Assembly: GCA_937926205.1 (NCBI GenBank)
Contig: CALEYL010000076.1
Span: 1-64,000 of the forward strand
Source of the DNA: an uncultured Saprospiraceae bacterium
GTDB taxonomy: Bacteria; Bacteroidota; Bacteroidia; Chitinophagales; Saprospiraceae
Direction: 5' to 3'
Length of the DNA stretch: 64,000 nt
Positions 8,627 to 18,095 of the stretch are shown one piece after another; the first letter of the stretch is position 1, and each line of letters starts with the position of its first letter. The notes under the pieces are model-generated. The model was not told the DNA's origin, ran no database searches, and saw only the letters and a list, made by a program, of their open reading frames with translations. Made by a program: the position numbers and the translations under genes.

Positions 8627-10657
8627 CTAGGTTTTCCAAAAACGCAACAACAGACCTTCTGCTGCCAGAAAAATAAGGGCCAGCAGAAGGCATAAGCGCC
8701 AAAGCACCACACCCTGGCTACGCTCTTCTATATTTGCTGTCAGTAAGGCTGCTTCGTTGATGTCGATTACATTGACTTTGTCGGTAACAAGCGTCTCCAG
8801 TTCCTCCGCACTGAAATAGGAAAGGTCCGATTCTTTGCGGTCAAAATTAAAAGCAAATCGGTGCAGCAGGGTGTCCTTGTTTAAAAATAGGTCGTAAATA
8901 CCCGCTTCGAGAACCTGACCGTTGATGCCCAACTGCACTTTGGTACCCGTCGTTTGTTGTTCCGGAATAAACTCCCCCTTGGCGCCTTTTAGCTTGTAAA
9001 CCAGTTCTCCGCTGTTGCTGAAATGGTTGGCACTCAATACATCATCGCGGCCAATTGTATAAGCTATGCGTTCTTCGGAGCCTCCTGAAATGGCCATTTT
9101 ATAAACCATTGGGATGAAGATTTCACCATTTTGCATCAGGTTGCTGAAGTTGTCATCCAGAGGAGAAGCACAAACGTAAAGCCGGCCCTGTTCACTGCGG
9201 TATTTCGATAGAAACGATGAACCATCGCGGTAGCTCAAAAGTTGCTCTTCGTTTCTGTTGCTGAAGGTGCTGAATTTAAAGTTGCCCTTCGTTGCAGGCA
9301 GGCGGAGGTTGAGGCTTTTGTTTTCAAAAACGTCTTTGAAGATAAACTCGTCGGTATTCACGGTTCCTACCATTCGATCCTGTACTTCAAAAGCAGTTAA
9401 TTCATTTGCCGGAAAAGCTTGCAGAAAGGTTTTGTAGCTGTTCAGGTCGCTGTTTCGGCCTGGAAATACCAATAAATTGCCTCCGTTTTTGACATAAGAG
9501 GCCAGCTCAAAAGCAAGTCCGGAAGAAACGGTATTCAGGTTGTTTAGTACAATGAGCTGGTATTTGCTGAATTGTGAATAATCAAGACTCTGGCTTGTCG
9601 AATTGGTTAGTTTGAAATAACCCGTTCCCGAAAAAGCAGCACTCAGATAGCGATTGGGTTGCGACTCATTGATGGCCAGCGCCAGAATGTTCTCCGGTAC
9701 CAGAAAAGCAACAAAATATTTATCGTCGAACTGAACAGGGTAGTCGGTTACGCTCAGTTCGGCCTCATGCCAGCCGGTTCGCAATACCGTCATGCTGACT
9801 GTATCCGTAACGGTACCACGCGCCGGGATGTTCAGGGTGCCGACCGGTTTATTCTGGCCTTCATAGCGTATGGCCAGGCGGATGTTTTCTACCGGTTCGT
9901 TGGTCCAGTTATGAACCTTCACCAGCAGGCGGTTGGTTTGTCCGACCAATTGGACAGGGGCTTCAAACCAGGCTGAATCGATGCTGACATTGCGCTCCTG
10001 TACAGCCTGTAAAGGAATGAGGTTTACGGCAATTGTTGTGTCAGATTGCTTTTCAAAATCAGAAACATTTTTTTGGAAATCAGATATGATATAGGCGCTG
10101 CGGTTTTCGGTAGTAGCCGTTTGCAGGGTCTGCTTCTGACGGGCAACCACTTTGCTCATTTCTTTTACTGCCGGAGTGGAACTGATTTCATCTATCAGCA
10201 GTTGTGCTTCTTCTTTTCCGATCAGTCGCTGGTGACGGCCTTCAAAATCATTGGTCAGAATCTGAAATTGATCATCTACCGCAAAGGCATTGACAATTTC
10301 GCGAGCCCGTTGCTTTGCCTTTTCCAGCAAGGGAACATCCTGGCTCAGGGCGTTCATACTGAAGGAGTTGTCTACAAAAATGCTAACGGCCTTTACCCCG
10401 GCTTTTACTTCTTCATTGCGTGGAATAAAAGGCTGGGCAAACGCAAATACCAAAAAAGCAAGGGCCAGCAAGCGCATGGCCAACACCAGGAGGTTGCGCA
10501 ATTTTGACCGGGCGCTTTTTTCCTCCTTAACCTCTTTCAGGAAGCGCACATTGGTGAAATAAACCTTTTTAAAGCGCCGGAAATAAAACAAGTGAATGAT
10601 GATGGGTATCGCCAGGGCTGCTAAAGCAAACAGAAACGTCGGGTAGAGGAATTGCAT
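8627..10657 (-). CDS. BatA-like N-terminal-domain vWA membrane protein
   Basis: 676 residues. The N-terminal BatA domain (about 1-80) has two membrane segments (near 5-24 and 57-77) with the family sequence PTFLFALAALAIPIIIHLF. A von Willebrand A-like domain follows, with its metal-ion site retained (VDNSFSM, a DxSxS pattern, residues ~91-97). A long beta-rich periplasmic region follows and a final membrane segment precedes the C-terminus (~650-670, LCLLLALIFLAAEGLLL). Related proteins occur with MoxR ATPases in Bat/aerotolerance-type operons, but here the gene is isolated. The molecular role is unproven. Convergent with glgB, 76 bases apart. Confidence 0.85.
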   Translation of the reverse strand: MQFLYPTFLFALAALAIPIIIHLFYFRRFKKVYFTNVRFLKEVKEEKSARSKLRNLLVLAMRLLALAFLVFAFAQPFIPRNEEVKAGVKAVSIFVDNSFSMNALSQDVPLLEKAKQRAREIVNAFAVDDQFQILTNDFEGRHQRLIGKEEAQLLIDEISSTPAVKEMSKVVARQKQTLQTATTENRSAYIISDFQKNVSDFEKQSDTTIAVNLIPLQAVQERNVSIDSAWFEAPVQLVGQTNRLLVKVHNWTNEPVENIRLAIRYEGQNKPVGTLNIPARGTVTDTVSMTVLRTGWHEAELSVTDYPVQFDDKYFVAFLVPENILALAINESQPNRYLSAAFSGTGYFKLTNSTSQSLDYSQFSKYQLIVLNNLNTVSSGLAFELASYVKNGGNLLVFPGRNSDLNSYKTFLQAFPANELTAFEVQDRMVGTVNTDEFIFKDVFENKSLNLRLPATKGNFKFSTFSNRNEEQLLSYRDGSSFLSKYRSEQGRLYVCASPLDDNFSNLMQNGEIFIPMVYKMAISGGSEERIAYTIGRDDVLSANHFSNSGELVYKLKGAKGEFIPEQQTTGTKVQLGINGQVLEAGIYDLFLNKDTLLHRFAFNFDRKESDLSYFSAEELETLVTDKVNVIDINEAALLTANIEERSQGVVLWRLCLLLALIFLAAEGLLLRFWKT

Positions 10658-10833
10658 AAATCTGGTATCTTCTTTTAATCACCTTCTATAAACGCCATTT
10701 TGCAAAAGAAGATGCTTGAACGAGGTATTAAAGTTGTTTTAGGCGGTAAAATTAGTAAAAGCGCGTGTTTATTTACCAAATAGAGGGGATGTTGCCTTGA
10801 GGATAGCTGCCAAAAAGTCGCTCCCGGGAGGAA

Positions 10834-11967
10834 TTAGTTGATTAACAGTCGTTTTTTGGCAACACCATCAGAACAAAGTATCTCAAGCAGGTAGATTCCG
10901 GAAGGTAAATTACCAACAAAAAGGTCAACAGGCGAAGTGGCAACAACTTGCTGGAGTACCGTTTGCCCCTGATAGTTGAGTAATCGCAATGTTGTTTGTC
11001 GCCCTGACGGATTTTCCCGTTCCAAAACGATTCGGATATTTGTGGAAGCGGGATTGGGAAACACCTTTAAAAGAAGCTCCTCTTGTGTTTCCTCTGTTGG
11101 GTTGGGGGTTCCGGAAAGCGTAAAACGCCTGAAAAATTCCCAGATTTCACGACTTGCAAGGATGTCCCTGTTGGTATTGCCAAAACCAGAATTGGCGCTT
11201 CCTGGCCAGGTGTGGCCCCCATTAATAATTTTCATCAAAACGACTTCGCTATAGTCAGAACAGGGTCTGTAAACGCTGCGTTCAACCCGCGAACCTTCAT
11301 TTGCAATATCCGGCAGCAGAATGGTTTCCGGAAATTGAGGGCAATTGTTTTGTCCAGTCCAGTAACCGATAACCTCGCTGATGGATTTGATGCCCGTTGC
11401 GCCATTGTAATTCACAATCAGGTCAGAAGTGCCGTGGATTTCCAGCACAGGAACGGCCCGCTGAGGATGGCAGGTGTTAAAAGTTTCGGTCGTCATGCTG
11501 CCGGCTACCGATGCAATGGCTGCAATACGCCCGCTGAGTTCACAGGCCAGGCGGTAGCTCATAAAGCCCCCGTTTGACATGCCACAGGCATAAATACGTT
11601 CGGGATCAACGGTGTATTTGTGGCTCAAGGTATCAATCAAGGCATTCAAAAACCCAATATCGTCAGCCCCGGTTGCACTGAATCCTACATTCCACGTCAG
11701 GTTGACTCCGTTGGGGTAAACTGCGATGAAGCCTTCTGATTCCGCAACGGCATTAAAGCCAGAATAGGCCATGATACCCTGGGCTGTTTGGGTGAAGCCA
11801 TGTAAAACCAATACTACCGGGATCGGGCTGTTTTGAGAAGAGGCGGTTGGAACGTAGGCAAGGTAGTTGCGGTTGACGCCATCAAACGTGAAAGACCCGG
11901 AGACCTGCGACTTAGCCGGTAATGCGAGAAACAGGATACTGAGACTTAGCAAGCAGCTGTGTTTCAT
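10834..11967 (-). CDS. Secreted PHB depolymerase/feruloyl esterase-like hydrolase, T9SS type A
   Basis: 377 residues. Signal peptide 1-20, then an LpqC/PHB-depolymerase-like alpha/beta hydrolase (about 25-285) with nucleophile S131 in GMSNGG, Asp182 in HGTSD and His252 in GGHTWPG, a complete Ser-Asp-His triad. The last ~75 residues are a T9SS type A sorting domain (VFPNPAS ... LPSGIYLLEI ... KRLLIN), so the enzyme is exported across the outer membrane. Likely cleaves ester bonds in polymers or plant-type esters; substrate not predictable. The ATG at 11967 was chosen because the signal peptide begins there; the longer in-frame extension is not signal-like. Confidence 0.88.
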   Translation of the reverse strand: MKHSCLLSLSILFLALPAKSQVSGSFTFDGVNRNYLAYVPTASSQNSPIPVVLVLHGFTQTAQGIMAYSGFNAVAESEGFIAVYPNGVNLTWNVGFSATGADDIGFLNALIDTLSHKYTVDPERIYACGMSNGGFMSYRLACELSGRIAAIASVAGSMTTETFNTCHPQRAVPVLEIHGTSDLIVNYNGATGIKSISEVIGYWTGQNNCPQFPETILLPDIANEGSRVERSVYRPCSDYSEVVLMKIINGGHTWPGSANSGFGNTNRDILASREIWEFFRRFTLSGTPNPTEETQEELLLKVFPNPASTNIRIVLERENPSGRQTTLRLLNYQGQTVLQQVVATSPVDLFVGNLPSGIYLLEILCSDGVAKKRLLIN

Positions 11968-12168
11968 GATGATAATGTATTGGTAACCCTGGCTAAAATT
12001 CGGTGAAAGATATGAAAAACCAGCTAAAAGATATAGCATTGCCTGTGTTTTGTTCGGTCGAAATTCAATTGAAATCTGCGGGCATGTGCTAAAAAAATGC
12101 CACATTTGCAGCGCTTTAATGATGTGGTTATCTAATTATTAATATGTTTTTTATACCAGGTTGATGCC

Positions 12169-13905
12169 TTGAAAAGACTTGTCAGGATCACAGACGCCAT
12201 TCGCCTTGCCTTTTCCATATTAGGTATTGTATTAGTCATCTTTGATGACGGCTGGCAGGGTGATGCCGGTATTGCCCGCCACATCTGGTTGCTTTATGGC
12301 TTGTTGTTTATCAGCATTTCACTCACCATTGGTGCTTCTCTGGTTTTTCGCTACAGGTGTAATCAACGCATTCGAAAAGGGGATTTTACAATGGTCGTGG
12401 CCTTTCTCCTGGTGGGCGGTGCGGCGATGCTGGAAGGGCGTAACACGGATGTAATCAGTGCGCTCAGCACTGTTTTTTCGCTCTTTTATTTTTTGATAGA
12501 GATTTCGAGGATTTCTTTTTCGCTCCAGCGTCGGGCTTTCCGGCCAGCCTTACTTTTTGTACTCAGCTTCCTTTTTCTGATCACCGGAGGCACCATGCTG
12601 TTGTTGTTACCAGGCGCCACGGTTTCCGGAATTACATTTACGGACGCCGTTTTTACAGCCACCTCAGCCGTAACGGTTACCGGGTTGGCCGTGCTTGATA
12701 CAGGAAAGGTTTTTACGCTTTTTGGCCAATTTGTCATCATTTTTCTCATCCAGGCCGGCGGATTGGGCATCATGACTTTTACCAGCTTTCTGGGCTTTTT
12801 TTTCAAAGGGCGTACCTCTATAGAAGAACAGATGCGGATACAGGACATTGCGAATGTCAACCTGGGTAGTGTGCGGAACTTCATCATTCAGGTGGTTGCC
12901 TTTACGCTTGTGGTCGAAGGGGCCGGGGCTCTGCTCATCTACCTGAGTACGCCTGCGGGGATATTTGAAAGGACTTTTGACCGGGCTTTCTTTTCGATCT
13001 TTCATTCGGTTTCTGCTTTTTGCAATGCCGGTTTTTCCACCCTGAGCGCCGGGCTGTACGAATTACCTTTCCGGTTCAATTACAATGTACAACTGGTGGT
13101 CGCTTTCCTGTTGGTAACAGGAGGATTGGGCTATGGCATCATTTTCAATGGATTCAGCCATTTGTATACCAATTTCAAGCATTTTTTCGGGCGTTTGTTG
13201 TTTAAAAGACACTACGAACGGAAAGTCTGGTTGCTCAATCTGAACAGCATTATTGTGTTGAAAACAACCGGAATACTCATTGTTTTCGGCATGATTTGCT
13301 TCTTTATCTTTGAATACAACAATGCCCTGGCTGAGCACGTCTCCTGGTATGGTAAGGCGGTAACGGCATTTTTCGGAAGCGTAACACCGAGAACGGCCGG
13401 GTTTAACACCGTTGATATGGCGGCACTTAGTGTGCCAACACTGCTGATTTATTTTTTGCTGATGTGGATTGGCGCTTCACCGGGATCAACAGGCGGGGGT
13501 ATCAAAACCACTACCTTTGCCATTGCCACCCTGAATATTTTCGCTGTTGCCAAAAACAAGGATCGTCTTGAAATCAAGAACCGCGAAATTTCAGACTTAT
13601 CCATACGGCGGGCTTTTGCAACGATATGTCTGTCGCTGATTGCCATTGGGATTTCTGTTTTTTTTGTCAGCTTTTTTGAAACAGGGAAACCGTTGATGAG
13701 CATCGCATTTGAGTGTTTTTCTGCCTACAGCACGGTAGGTTTAAGTACGGGCATCACAACAGATCTGGCTACCGGCAGTCGTTATGTTCTCATCTTCACC
13801 ATGTTTATCGGCAGGGTTAGCATGTTGATGATCATGATCGCCATACTGCGTCAGGTCAGCAGCATTCCCTATCGATATCCAAAAGAAGACATTTTAATTA
13901 ATTAG
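12169..13905 (+). CDS. TrkH/KtrB-type potassium transporter subunit
   Basis: 578-residue integral membrane K+ uptake protein. The four selectivity-filter loops of the Trk/Ktr/HKT superfamily are recognisable: TVTGL (~165), NAGFS (~285), TAGFN (~407) and TVGLS (~523), each followed by a short helix-strand-helix element. About 90 residues with extra hydrophobic helices precede the core, more than in KtrB. The open frame starts with TTG at 12169; an ATG just upstream is out of frame, so TTG is the likely start. The gating partner (RCK subunit) is encoded 13 bases downstream, so the two form an operon. Confidence 0.92.
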   Translation: MKRLVRITDAIRLAFSILGIVLVIFDDGWQGDAGIARHIWLLYGLLFISISLTIGASLVFRYRCNQRIRKGDFTMVVAFLLVGGAAMLEGRNTDVISALSTVFSLFYFLIEISRISFSLQRRAFRPALLFVLSFLFLITGGTMLLLLPGATVSGITFTDAVFTATSAVTVTGLAVLDTGKVFTLFGQFVIIFLIQAGGLGIMTFTSFLGFFFKGRTSIEEQMRIQDIANVNLGSVRNFIIQVVAFTLVVEGAGALLIYLSTPAGIFERTFDRAFFSIFHSVSAFCNAGFSTLSAGLYELPFRFNYNVQLVVAFLLVTGGLGYGIIFNGFSHLYTNFKHFFGRLLFKRHYERKVWLLNLNSIIVLKTTGILIVFGMICFFIFEYNNALAEHVSWYGKAVTAFFGSVTPRTAGFNTVDMAALSVPTLLIYFLLMWIGASPGSTGGGIKTTTFAIATLNIFAVAKNKDRLEIKNREISDLSIRRAFATICLSLIAIGISVFFVSFFETGKPLMSIAFECFSAYSTVGLSTGITTDLATGSRYVLIFTMFIGRVSMLMIMIAILRQVSSIPYRYPKEDILIN

Positions 13906-13918
13906 ATCATTACATACC

Positions 13919-14602
13919 ATGAAAGCCATAATATTCGGACTCGGCAATTTCGGCCGCTCCCTCGCTGTAAAACTTACGAATCTCAGACACGAAGTCATTG
14001 GAGTGGACAGCAATCTTGAAACAGTTGAGGATCTGAAAGACCAGCTCACCATCGCCATCTGTATGGATGCCACCGATGAACGCGCCGTAAAAACCTTGCC
14101 ACTACGGGATGTAGATGTCGCCATAGTGGCCATCGGCGAGAATGAGGGGGCTTCCATCCTGACTGCCGCGCTGCTTAAAAAACTGAATGCCCAACACATC
14201 ATCGGCCGGGCCATTTCTCCATTGCATCAAACGGTATTGGAGAGTATGGGTATTTCTGAGATCATTCATCCGGAAGAGGATTCTGCCGAGCGTTTGGCCC
14301 TGCGACTCAACCTGAACAAACTGGTAGATTCGTTCGATTTGCCCGGAGATTATTCCATCATAGAAACGGCTGTTCCGGATCATTTTATCGGAAAATCCAT
14401 TGCCGAAATTCAACCGCGTCAAAATTATCAGGTGAACATCATCACCATCATACGGAAGGTTCCCAAAATAAACATGATCGGCGCCAAATATGAAGTCATT
14501 GAAGTCATCGGCGTTCCTGAGGCGGATCTGGTTTTTTTGGAAAAAGACATACTGGTGATTTTTGGCGCCAATAAGGATGTCCAGAAATTGGCAGAAGAGT
14601 AA
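13919..14602 (+). CDS. TrkA/KtrA-type potassium channel regulatory subunit (RCK)
   Basis: 227-residue cytosolic nucleotide-binding gating ring subunit. An RCK_N Rossmann domain occupies residues 1-125 (IIFGLGNFGRSLA, a GxGxxG motif; acidic residue in GVDSNLE at the end of strand 2), and an RCK_C domain about 140-225. One RCK unit is present, as in KtrA, instead of the tandem pair of E. coli TrkA. It lies directly downstream of the transporter gene and binds ATP/ADP or NAD(H) to control it, as known for the family. Confidence 0.92.
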   Translation: MKAIIFGLGNFGRSLAVKLTNLRHEVIGVDSNLETVEDLKDQLTIAICMDATDERAVKTLPLRDVDVAIVAIGENEGASILTAALLKKLNAQHIIGRAISPLHQTVLESMGISEIIHPEEDSAERLALRLNLNKLVDSFDLPGDYSIIETAVPDHFIGKSIAEIQPRQNYQVNIITIIRKVPKINMIGAKYEVIEVIGVPEADLVFLEKDILVIFGANKDVQKLAEE

Positions 14603-14683
14603 GCTCATTTATACGGGGTGCGCAATTTTTGCGTTTATCCAATTGTTCATTTTTTCATTGTTCTAAAATTATTCATTAAAAGC

Positions 14684-15352
14684 ATGAGAACGTTAACCAC
14701 GGTTATTGCTATCGCAGGGATGTTATTGAGTGGAAGCATTCAGGCGCAGGAATTAAAAACACAACAGGATTCCATCAGCTACAGCATCGGCCTGCTGATG
14801 GCACAAAGTTTGAAGCAGCAGAGCATCGATAACATCAATACTGACCTTTGTGCGAAGGCGATGAACGATGTGCTGACTAACGCTGAACCAAAAATTTCCA
14901 TAAACCTGGCCAATAAAATCACCCAGGATTATATGAAAGCGCAGCAGGCAAAGAAATTCGAAAAGAACATGGCTGAAGGGAAGAAGTTTCTGGAGGACAA
15001 TGGCAAGCGCGCCGGAGTGACGACCCTTCCCAGTGGTCTTCAGTATGAAATCATGAAAGCCGGAACTGGCGCCAAACCTGCAAAAACGGACAGAGTAAAG
15101 GTACATTATCACGGTACGCTCACTGACGGAACTGTTTTTGACAGTTCTGTTGATCGCGGTGAGCCGGCTACTTTCGGCGTTACTCAGGTAATCCAGGGTT
15201 GGGTGGAAGCGCTGCAACTGATGCCCGCCGGTTCAAAATGGAAACTTTTCATTCCTTACAACCTGGCATACGGCGAACGCGGCTCACCGCCCAAAATCGG
15301 ACCTTATTCTACGTTGGTTTTTGAAGTTGAATTGCTGGAAATTGTGAAGTAA
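14684..15352 (+). CDS. FKBP-type peptidyl-prolyl cis-trans isomerase (FkpA/Mip-like)
   Basis: 222 residues with signal peptide 1-~21 (GSIQAQE), an N-terminal helical dimerisation region (~25-105) and a C-terminal FKBP domain (~115-222) with VKVHYHGTLTDGTVFDSS, QVIQGW and IPYNLAYGERG. This architecture is that of periplasmic or outer-membrane-associated folding isomerases. The ATG at 14684 was chosen since the signal sequence starts there; an in-frame GTG upstream adds non-signal residues. It ends at the palindrome cluster 15356-15719. Confidence 0.93.
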   Translation: MRTLTTVIAIAGMLLSGSIQAQELKTQQDSISYSIGLLMAQSLKQQSIDNINTDLCAKAMNDVLTNAEPKISINLANKITQDYMKAQQAKKFEKNMAEGKKFLEDNGKRAGVTTLPSGLQYEIMKAGTGAKPAKTDRVKVHYHGTLTDGTVFDSSVDRGEPATFGVTQVIQGWVEALQLMPAGSKWKLFIPYNLAYGERGSPPKIGPYSTLVFEVELLEIVK

Positions 15353-15355
15353 TCC

Positions 15356-15572
15356 GTGTCTGTCTTTTCCTGCCTGCCCTCCGGGAGGCGGGCCGGCCGG
15401 CCCGCCTCCCGGAGGGCAGGCAGGCGGGAAGTCCGATAGCTGCGTTATGTTCTGTCCCAAAATCGGTCATCCCGCACAGCGGGGCTTCCGTTTTGGGACA
15501 GAACATGCCTTGCTCTCGAACCCAAAAGCGCAGACACCCGACTAAATGGACAGGCACTAAATAGACAGACAC
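15356..15572 (-). repeat. Structured intergenic element, long copy (family of 52349-52490)
   Basis: 217 bases with inverted ends (GTGTCTGTCT at 15356-15365, AGACAGACAC at 15563-15572). Read on the minus strand it has a conserved block ending GTTCGAGAGCAAGGC (15507-15537), a 16-bp perfect stem (arms 15447-15462 and 15491-15506), and a second conserved block TAACGCAGC...CGGACT (15430-15447). The copy at 52349-52490 has both blocks nearly unchanged (28/31 and 16/18 bases) around a stem of different sequence. This copy alone also contains a 56-bp perfect GC-rich palindrome (15369-15424). Confidence 0.8.
15369..15424. repeat. 56-bp perfect palindrome
   Basis: A perfect self-complementary GC-rich sequence with no spacer, built on CCTGCCTGCCCTCCGGG and its complement. 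It lies inside the element at 15356-15572 and has no counterpart in the copy at 52349-52490, so it looks like a nested insertion. Confidence 0.9.
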
Positions 15573-15579
15573 TATTTAA

Positions 15580-15633
15580 ACTAAAATGACAAGAGACGTC
15601 TCGGTTTTCCGGGACGTCTCTTGTCATTTTAGT
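15580..15633. terminator. Bidirectional terminator-like hairpin
   Basis: A 21-bp perfect stem (ACTAAAATGACAAGAGACGTC at 15580-15600 is written here only by position; its complement lies at 15613-15633), extended by CGG/CCG around a TTTT loop. A-rich and T-rich stretches lie within the stem on both sides. It lies between two converging genes (ends 15352 and 15720), fitting a bidirectional terminator. Confidence 0.65.
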
Positions 15634-15666
15634 CAGCTCTTTGGCTTTTAATAAATTTCCGTGAGT

Positions 15667-15719
15667 TTAGTGTCTGTTCTTTACCTGCCTACGGTAGGCA
15701 GGTAAAGAACAGACACTAA
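15667..15719. repeat. 53-bp near-perfect palindrome with element-like ends
   Basis: Arms of 26 bp around a single central base, perfectly complementary. The outer part GTGTCTGT-TCTTT resembles the ends of the 15356 and 52349 elements, and the inner part ACCTGCC/GGCAGGT recurs at 22851-22902, 4019-4038 and 44606-44619. It touches the stop codon of the lamin-tail gene and may also terminate its transcript. Confidence 0.85.
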
Positions 15720-18095
15720 TTAATTCACTTTCACAAAACGCCTGGTCAGCAGGGTTTCACCATCCTGGATGTTCAGGAGGTAAACGCCGCCGCTCAGATT
15801 CAGCTCTGACAAGTTGAGTTTCATCAGGTTTGAACCCTCTCCAACGCGCTCAGAGAAAAGCTTTTTACCATTCATATCCATGATTTGCAGCATGGCTCCT
15901 GCCTGAATCGTGGAAGGAATGATCACTTCCAGTTCGTTTACAACGGGGTTCGGGCGAATCGAGAGTTCGCTGCCATTTTCGTTGCTGTCGAACAGGTTGG
16001 CGCCTTCCGGCATTTCACTAAGGGAACCATTCCCTGCAGACGTCAAATGCTCATTAATCGGCGTTGTGCCATCGTGTAGCGGACGGGAAAGCTCTCCTTC
16101 AGAGCCAATGATGTTCACATTACAGAAGTTGGCCGTTGTGTTAACGCCGTCTACATTGCTTTCAGTGATTAAGCCGATAAACAAACACTCTTCAAAGTCA
16201 ATTTGAGACTGGAACATCAACTGCCAGGCGCTGCCATTGGTTGAGATATACCCTCTAAACACATTACCTGTGCGGGTAACGCGCAACCAGTTGCGGTTTT
16301 GGCGTGGCTTCGACTGGAACTGCATAGCCGCTCCGGTAACGCTGCGTGTAAACCAGTGTGCATTCTGGCTGTTTTGAATCAGGAGTGATACCTGCTTTGA
16401 ATTGGCTGCAGCCGATTCGCGGAAAGTTAATCCGGCAAAGCCCGATCCACTAATGCCACACATTCTCGTGATGATTTCGCCATCGCCACAGAACTCCTGG
16501 AAGACAAGGGTATGATCATCAACGCCTGAAGACAAATCTTCGTAACAATCAGAGGACAGGGTGAACTGACCGGCATTGTAGGCTACACTGCCTGAAGAGC
16601 AACCGATGTTGAAAGGATTCCAGCCAAAAGGAAGTCCTGGTTGGCAAGACGTTTTGTGGTAGCCTAAGCCCCAAAAAGTATTTTGTGGGTAAGTTTCCCA
16701 CTGCAATGCAGGGTTGAAAGCATCCGTGCCATTGTTGTCGCCTTTCTGAATAAAGGAGAACCTGCGCAGGGTTTGTTCCGATGTTTCGATGCCGAAACTG
16801 CTCCAGTTGGCGCCGGGATCTACCCCTATCTGACCGATGACGTCTATGGTACCGGCATTGCTCACCAAAGCAACAGCATCGTCTCCGTTAAACCAGCCGC
16901 CGCCGCCAATCTGGTCGGCCTGCCCAAGAAAATCTGCAGCAGCTCCCGAGTTGCAAACCACGTAGACGTCGCCGGGCTGGATAACACCTACCAGGTTAAC
17001 CGTCAGGCCAACGCTACCGGAGCCATTGAAGTACATTTCAACTTTATAACCGCCTGCTGCCAGGTCTATTGGCGAAGAGGTCGGGTTGTAGATTTCGAGG
17101 CATTTGTTGTTGCCGCTGCCCTCAATGTATTCAGAGAAGAAAGGCAAAGCACAATTTGGAACAACGGAACAAGGGGGAGGCGCTATCGCATCACTCACGG
17201 TCAATGTGCATGTCGGGTCTGCGCTGAAATAGGCTGTTACGAAGATCGGAGTGCCATCGGCAGGCGTTGTCAAACCAAGATTACAATGTCCGACTGTGCC
17301 TATAGCCCCAACAGGAACGGAGAAATTTACGTCGCCGGTTACGACTAAATTCCCCGTGGTTGGCCTGTTGGCGTAGTTAATACAGATAGAAACTTCTACA
17401 TAATCGTCACTGGTGTTTAGTGGCGTGCCATTGTCACGGCAAGAGCCAATGGTATAATTGATGCTGTTGATGCTGCATGAAGAGGCACCTACGCAGGAAC
17501 TGCTGTGGCTACCCAACCCGGATACGTCATTTATGTCAAAGCCATCCCATTCTGTCCCCAGAGTGGTAAAAGCAGTAGGGCCTGTTCCTGAAGGGTTGAC
17601 AGTTACACCACCTGTGACGGTAGATCTGCGACGCAAGGTTCGGTCTGCAGTGGATAAGCCGGTAGCAGTCCACGCTGAACCTGGGTCGTCGCCTATTCTG
17701 CCGAAGATATCAACCACAGATGCGGAGGAAATTTTATAAAGATCATAGGCGTCGTCACCGTTGTGGTTGACCACAGTAGAACTTACGATTCCTCCGGTGT
17801 ATCCGGTTGCAGAACCATTCCTTACAACAATTGTGGCTCCGCTGGCCAGGGTTCCACTGAGTGTCAGGGTTTGGGAAGGCGTGGATGCACCATTGGTGTA
17901 AAGACGTAGTTGATAATCCGATAGCGTAACGGTACTTCCGGTCGGGTTGTAAATTTCAATGTATTTTTCAAAACTGCTTCCCTCCACATACTCGGAGAAG
18001 AACAGGTCTGTACAACCACTTTGGGCAGCTGTCGTGCCGAAAGAGACAAGGGTCAGTAACAGCAAGAGATAAAGTGCTCTCATAAATTTTAGCAT
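15720..18095 (-). CDS. Secreted lamin-tail-domain protein, T9SS type A
   Basis: 791 residues. Signal peptide about 1-24. Two lamin-tail domains are visible, near residues 28-195 (FFSEYVEGSSFEKYIEIYNP) and 310-480 (FFSEYIEGSGNNKCLEIYNP), separated by a Cys-containing Ig-like stretch. A region near 505-660 resembles secreted glucan-binding/DUF1349-like modules (WLRVTRTGNVFRGYIS). The end is a T9SS type A sorting domain (IRPNPVVNELEV ... GGVYLLNIQDGE ... RRFVKVN). Lamin-tail domains in bacteria are found in secreted nucleases and surface proteins, but no catalytic domain is seen here, so a binding or surface role is likely. ATG at 18083 is an alternative start. Confidence 0.85.
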   Translation of the reverse strand: MLKFMRALYLLLLLTLVSFGTTAAQSGCTDLFFSEYVEGSSFEKYIEIYNPTGSTVTLSDYQLRLYTNGASTPSQTLTLSGTLASGATIVVRNGSATGYTGGIVSSTVVNHNGDDAYDLYKISSASVVDIFGRIGDDPGSAWTATGLSTADRTLRRRSTVTGGVTVNPSGTGPTAFTTLGTEWDGFDINDVSGLGSHSSSCVGASSCSINSINYTIGSCRDNGTPLNTSDDYVEVSICINYANRPTTGNLVVTGDVNFSVPVGAIGTVGHCNLGLTTPADGTPIFVTAYFSADPTCTLTVSDAIAPPPCSVVPNCALPFFSEYIEGSGNNKCLEIYNPTSSPIDLAAGGYKVEMYFNGSGSVGLTVNLVGVIQPGDVYVVCNSGAAADFLGQADQIGGGGWFNGDDAVALVSNAGTIDVIGQIGVDPGANWSSFGIETSEQTLRRFSFIQKGDNNGTDAFNPALQWETYPQNTFWGLGYHKTSCQPGLPFGWNPFNIGCSSGSVAYNAGQFTLSSDCYEDLSSGVDDHTLVFQEFCGDGEIITRMCGISGSGFAGLTFRESAAANSKQVSLLIQNSQNAHWFTRSVTGAAMQFQSKPRQNRNWLRVTRTGNVFRGYISTNGSAWQLMFQSQIDFEECLFIGLITESNVDGVNTTANFCNVNIIGSEGELSRPLHDGTTPINEHLTSAGNGSLSEMPEGANLFDSNENGSELSIRPNPVVNELEVIIPSTIQAGAMLQIMDMNGKKLFSERVGEGSNLMKLNLSELNLSGGVYLLNIQDGETLLTRRFVKVN

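Noticed and set aside
15309..15627. Two small minus-strand frames in the palindrome cluster
   Set aside because: They translate the palindromes themselves (Arg/Gly/Pro-rich repeats) and overlap each other.
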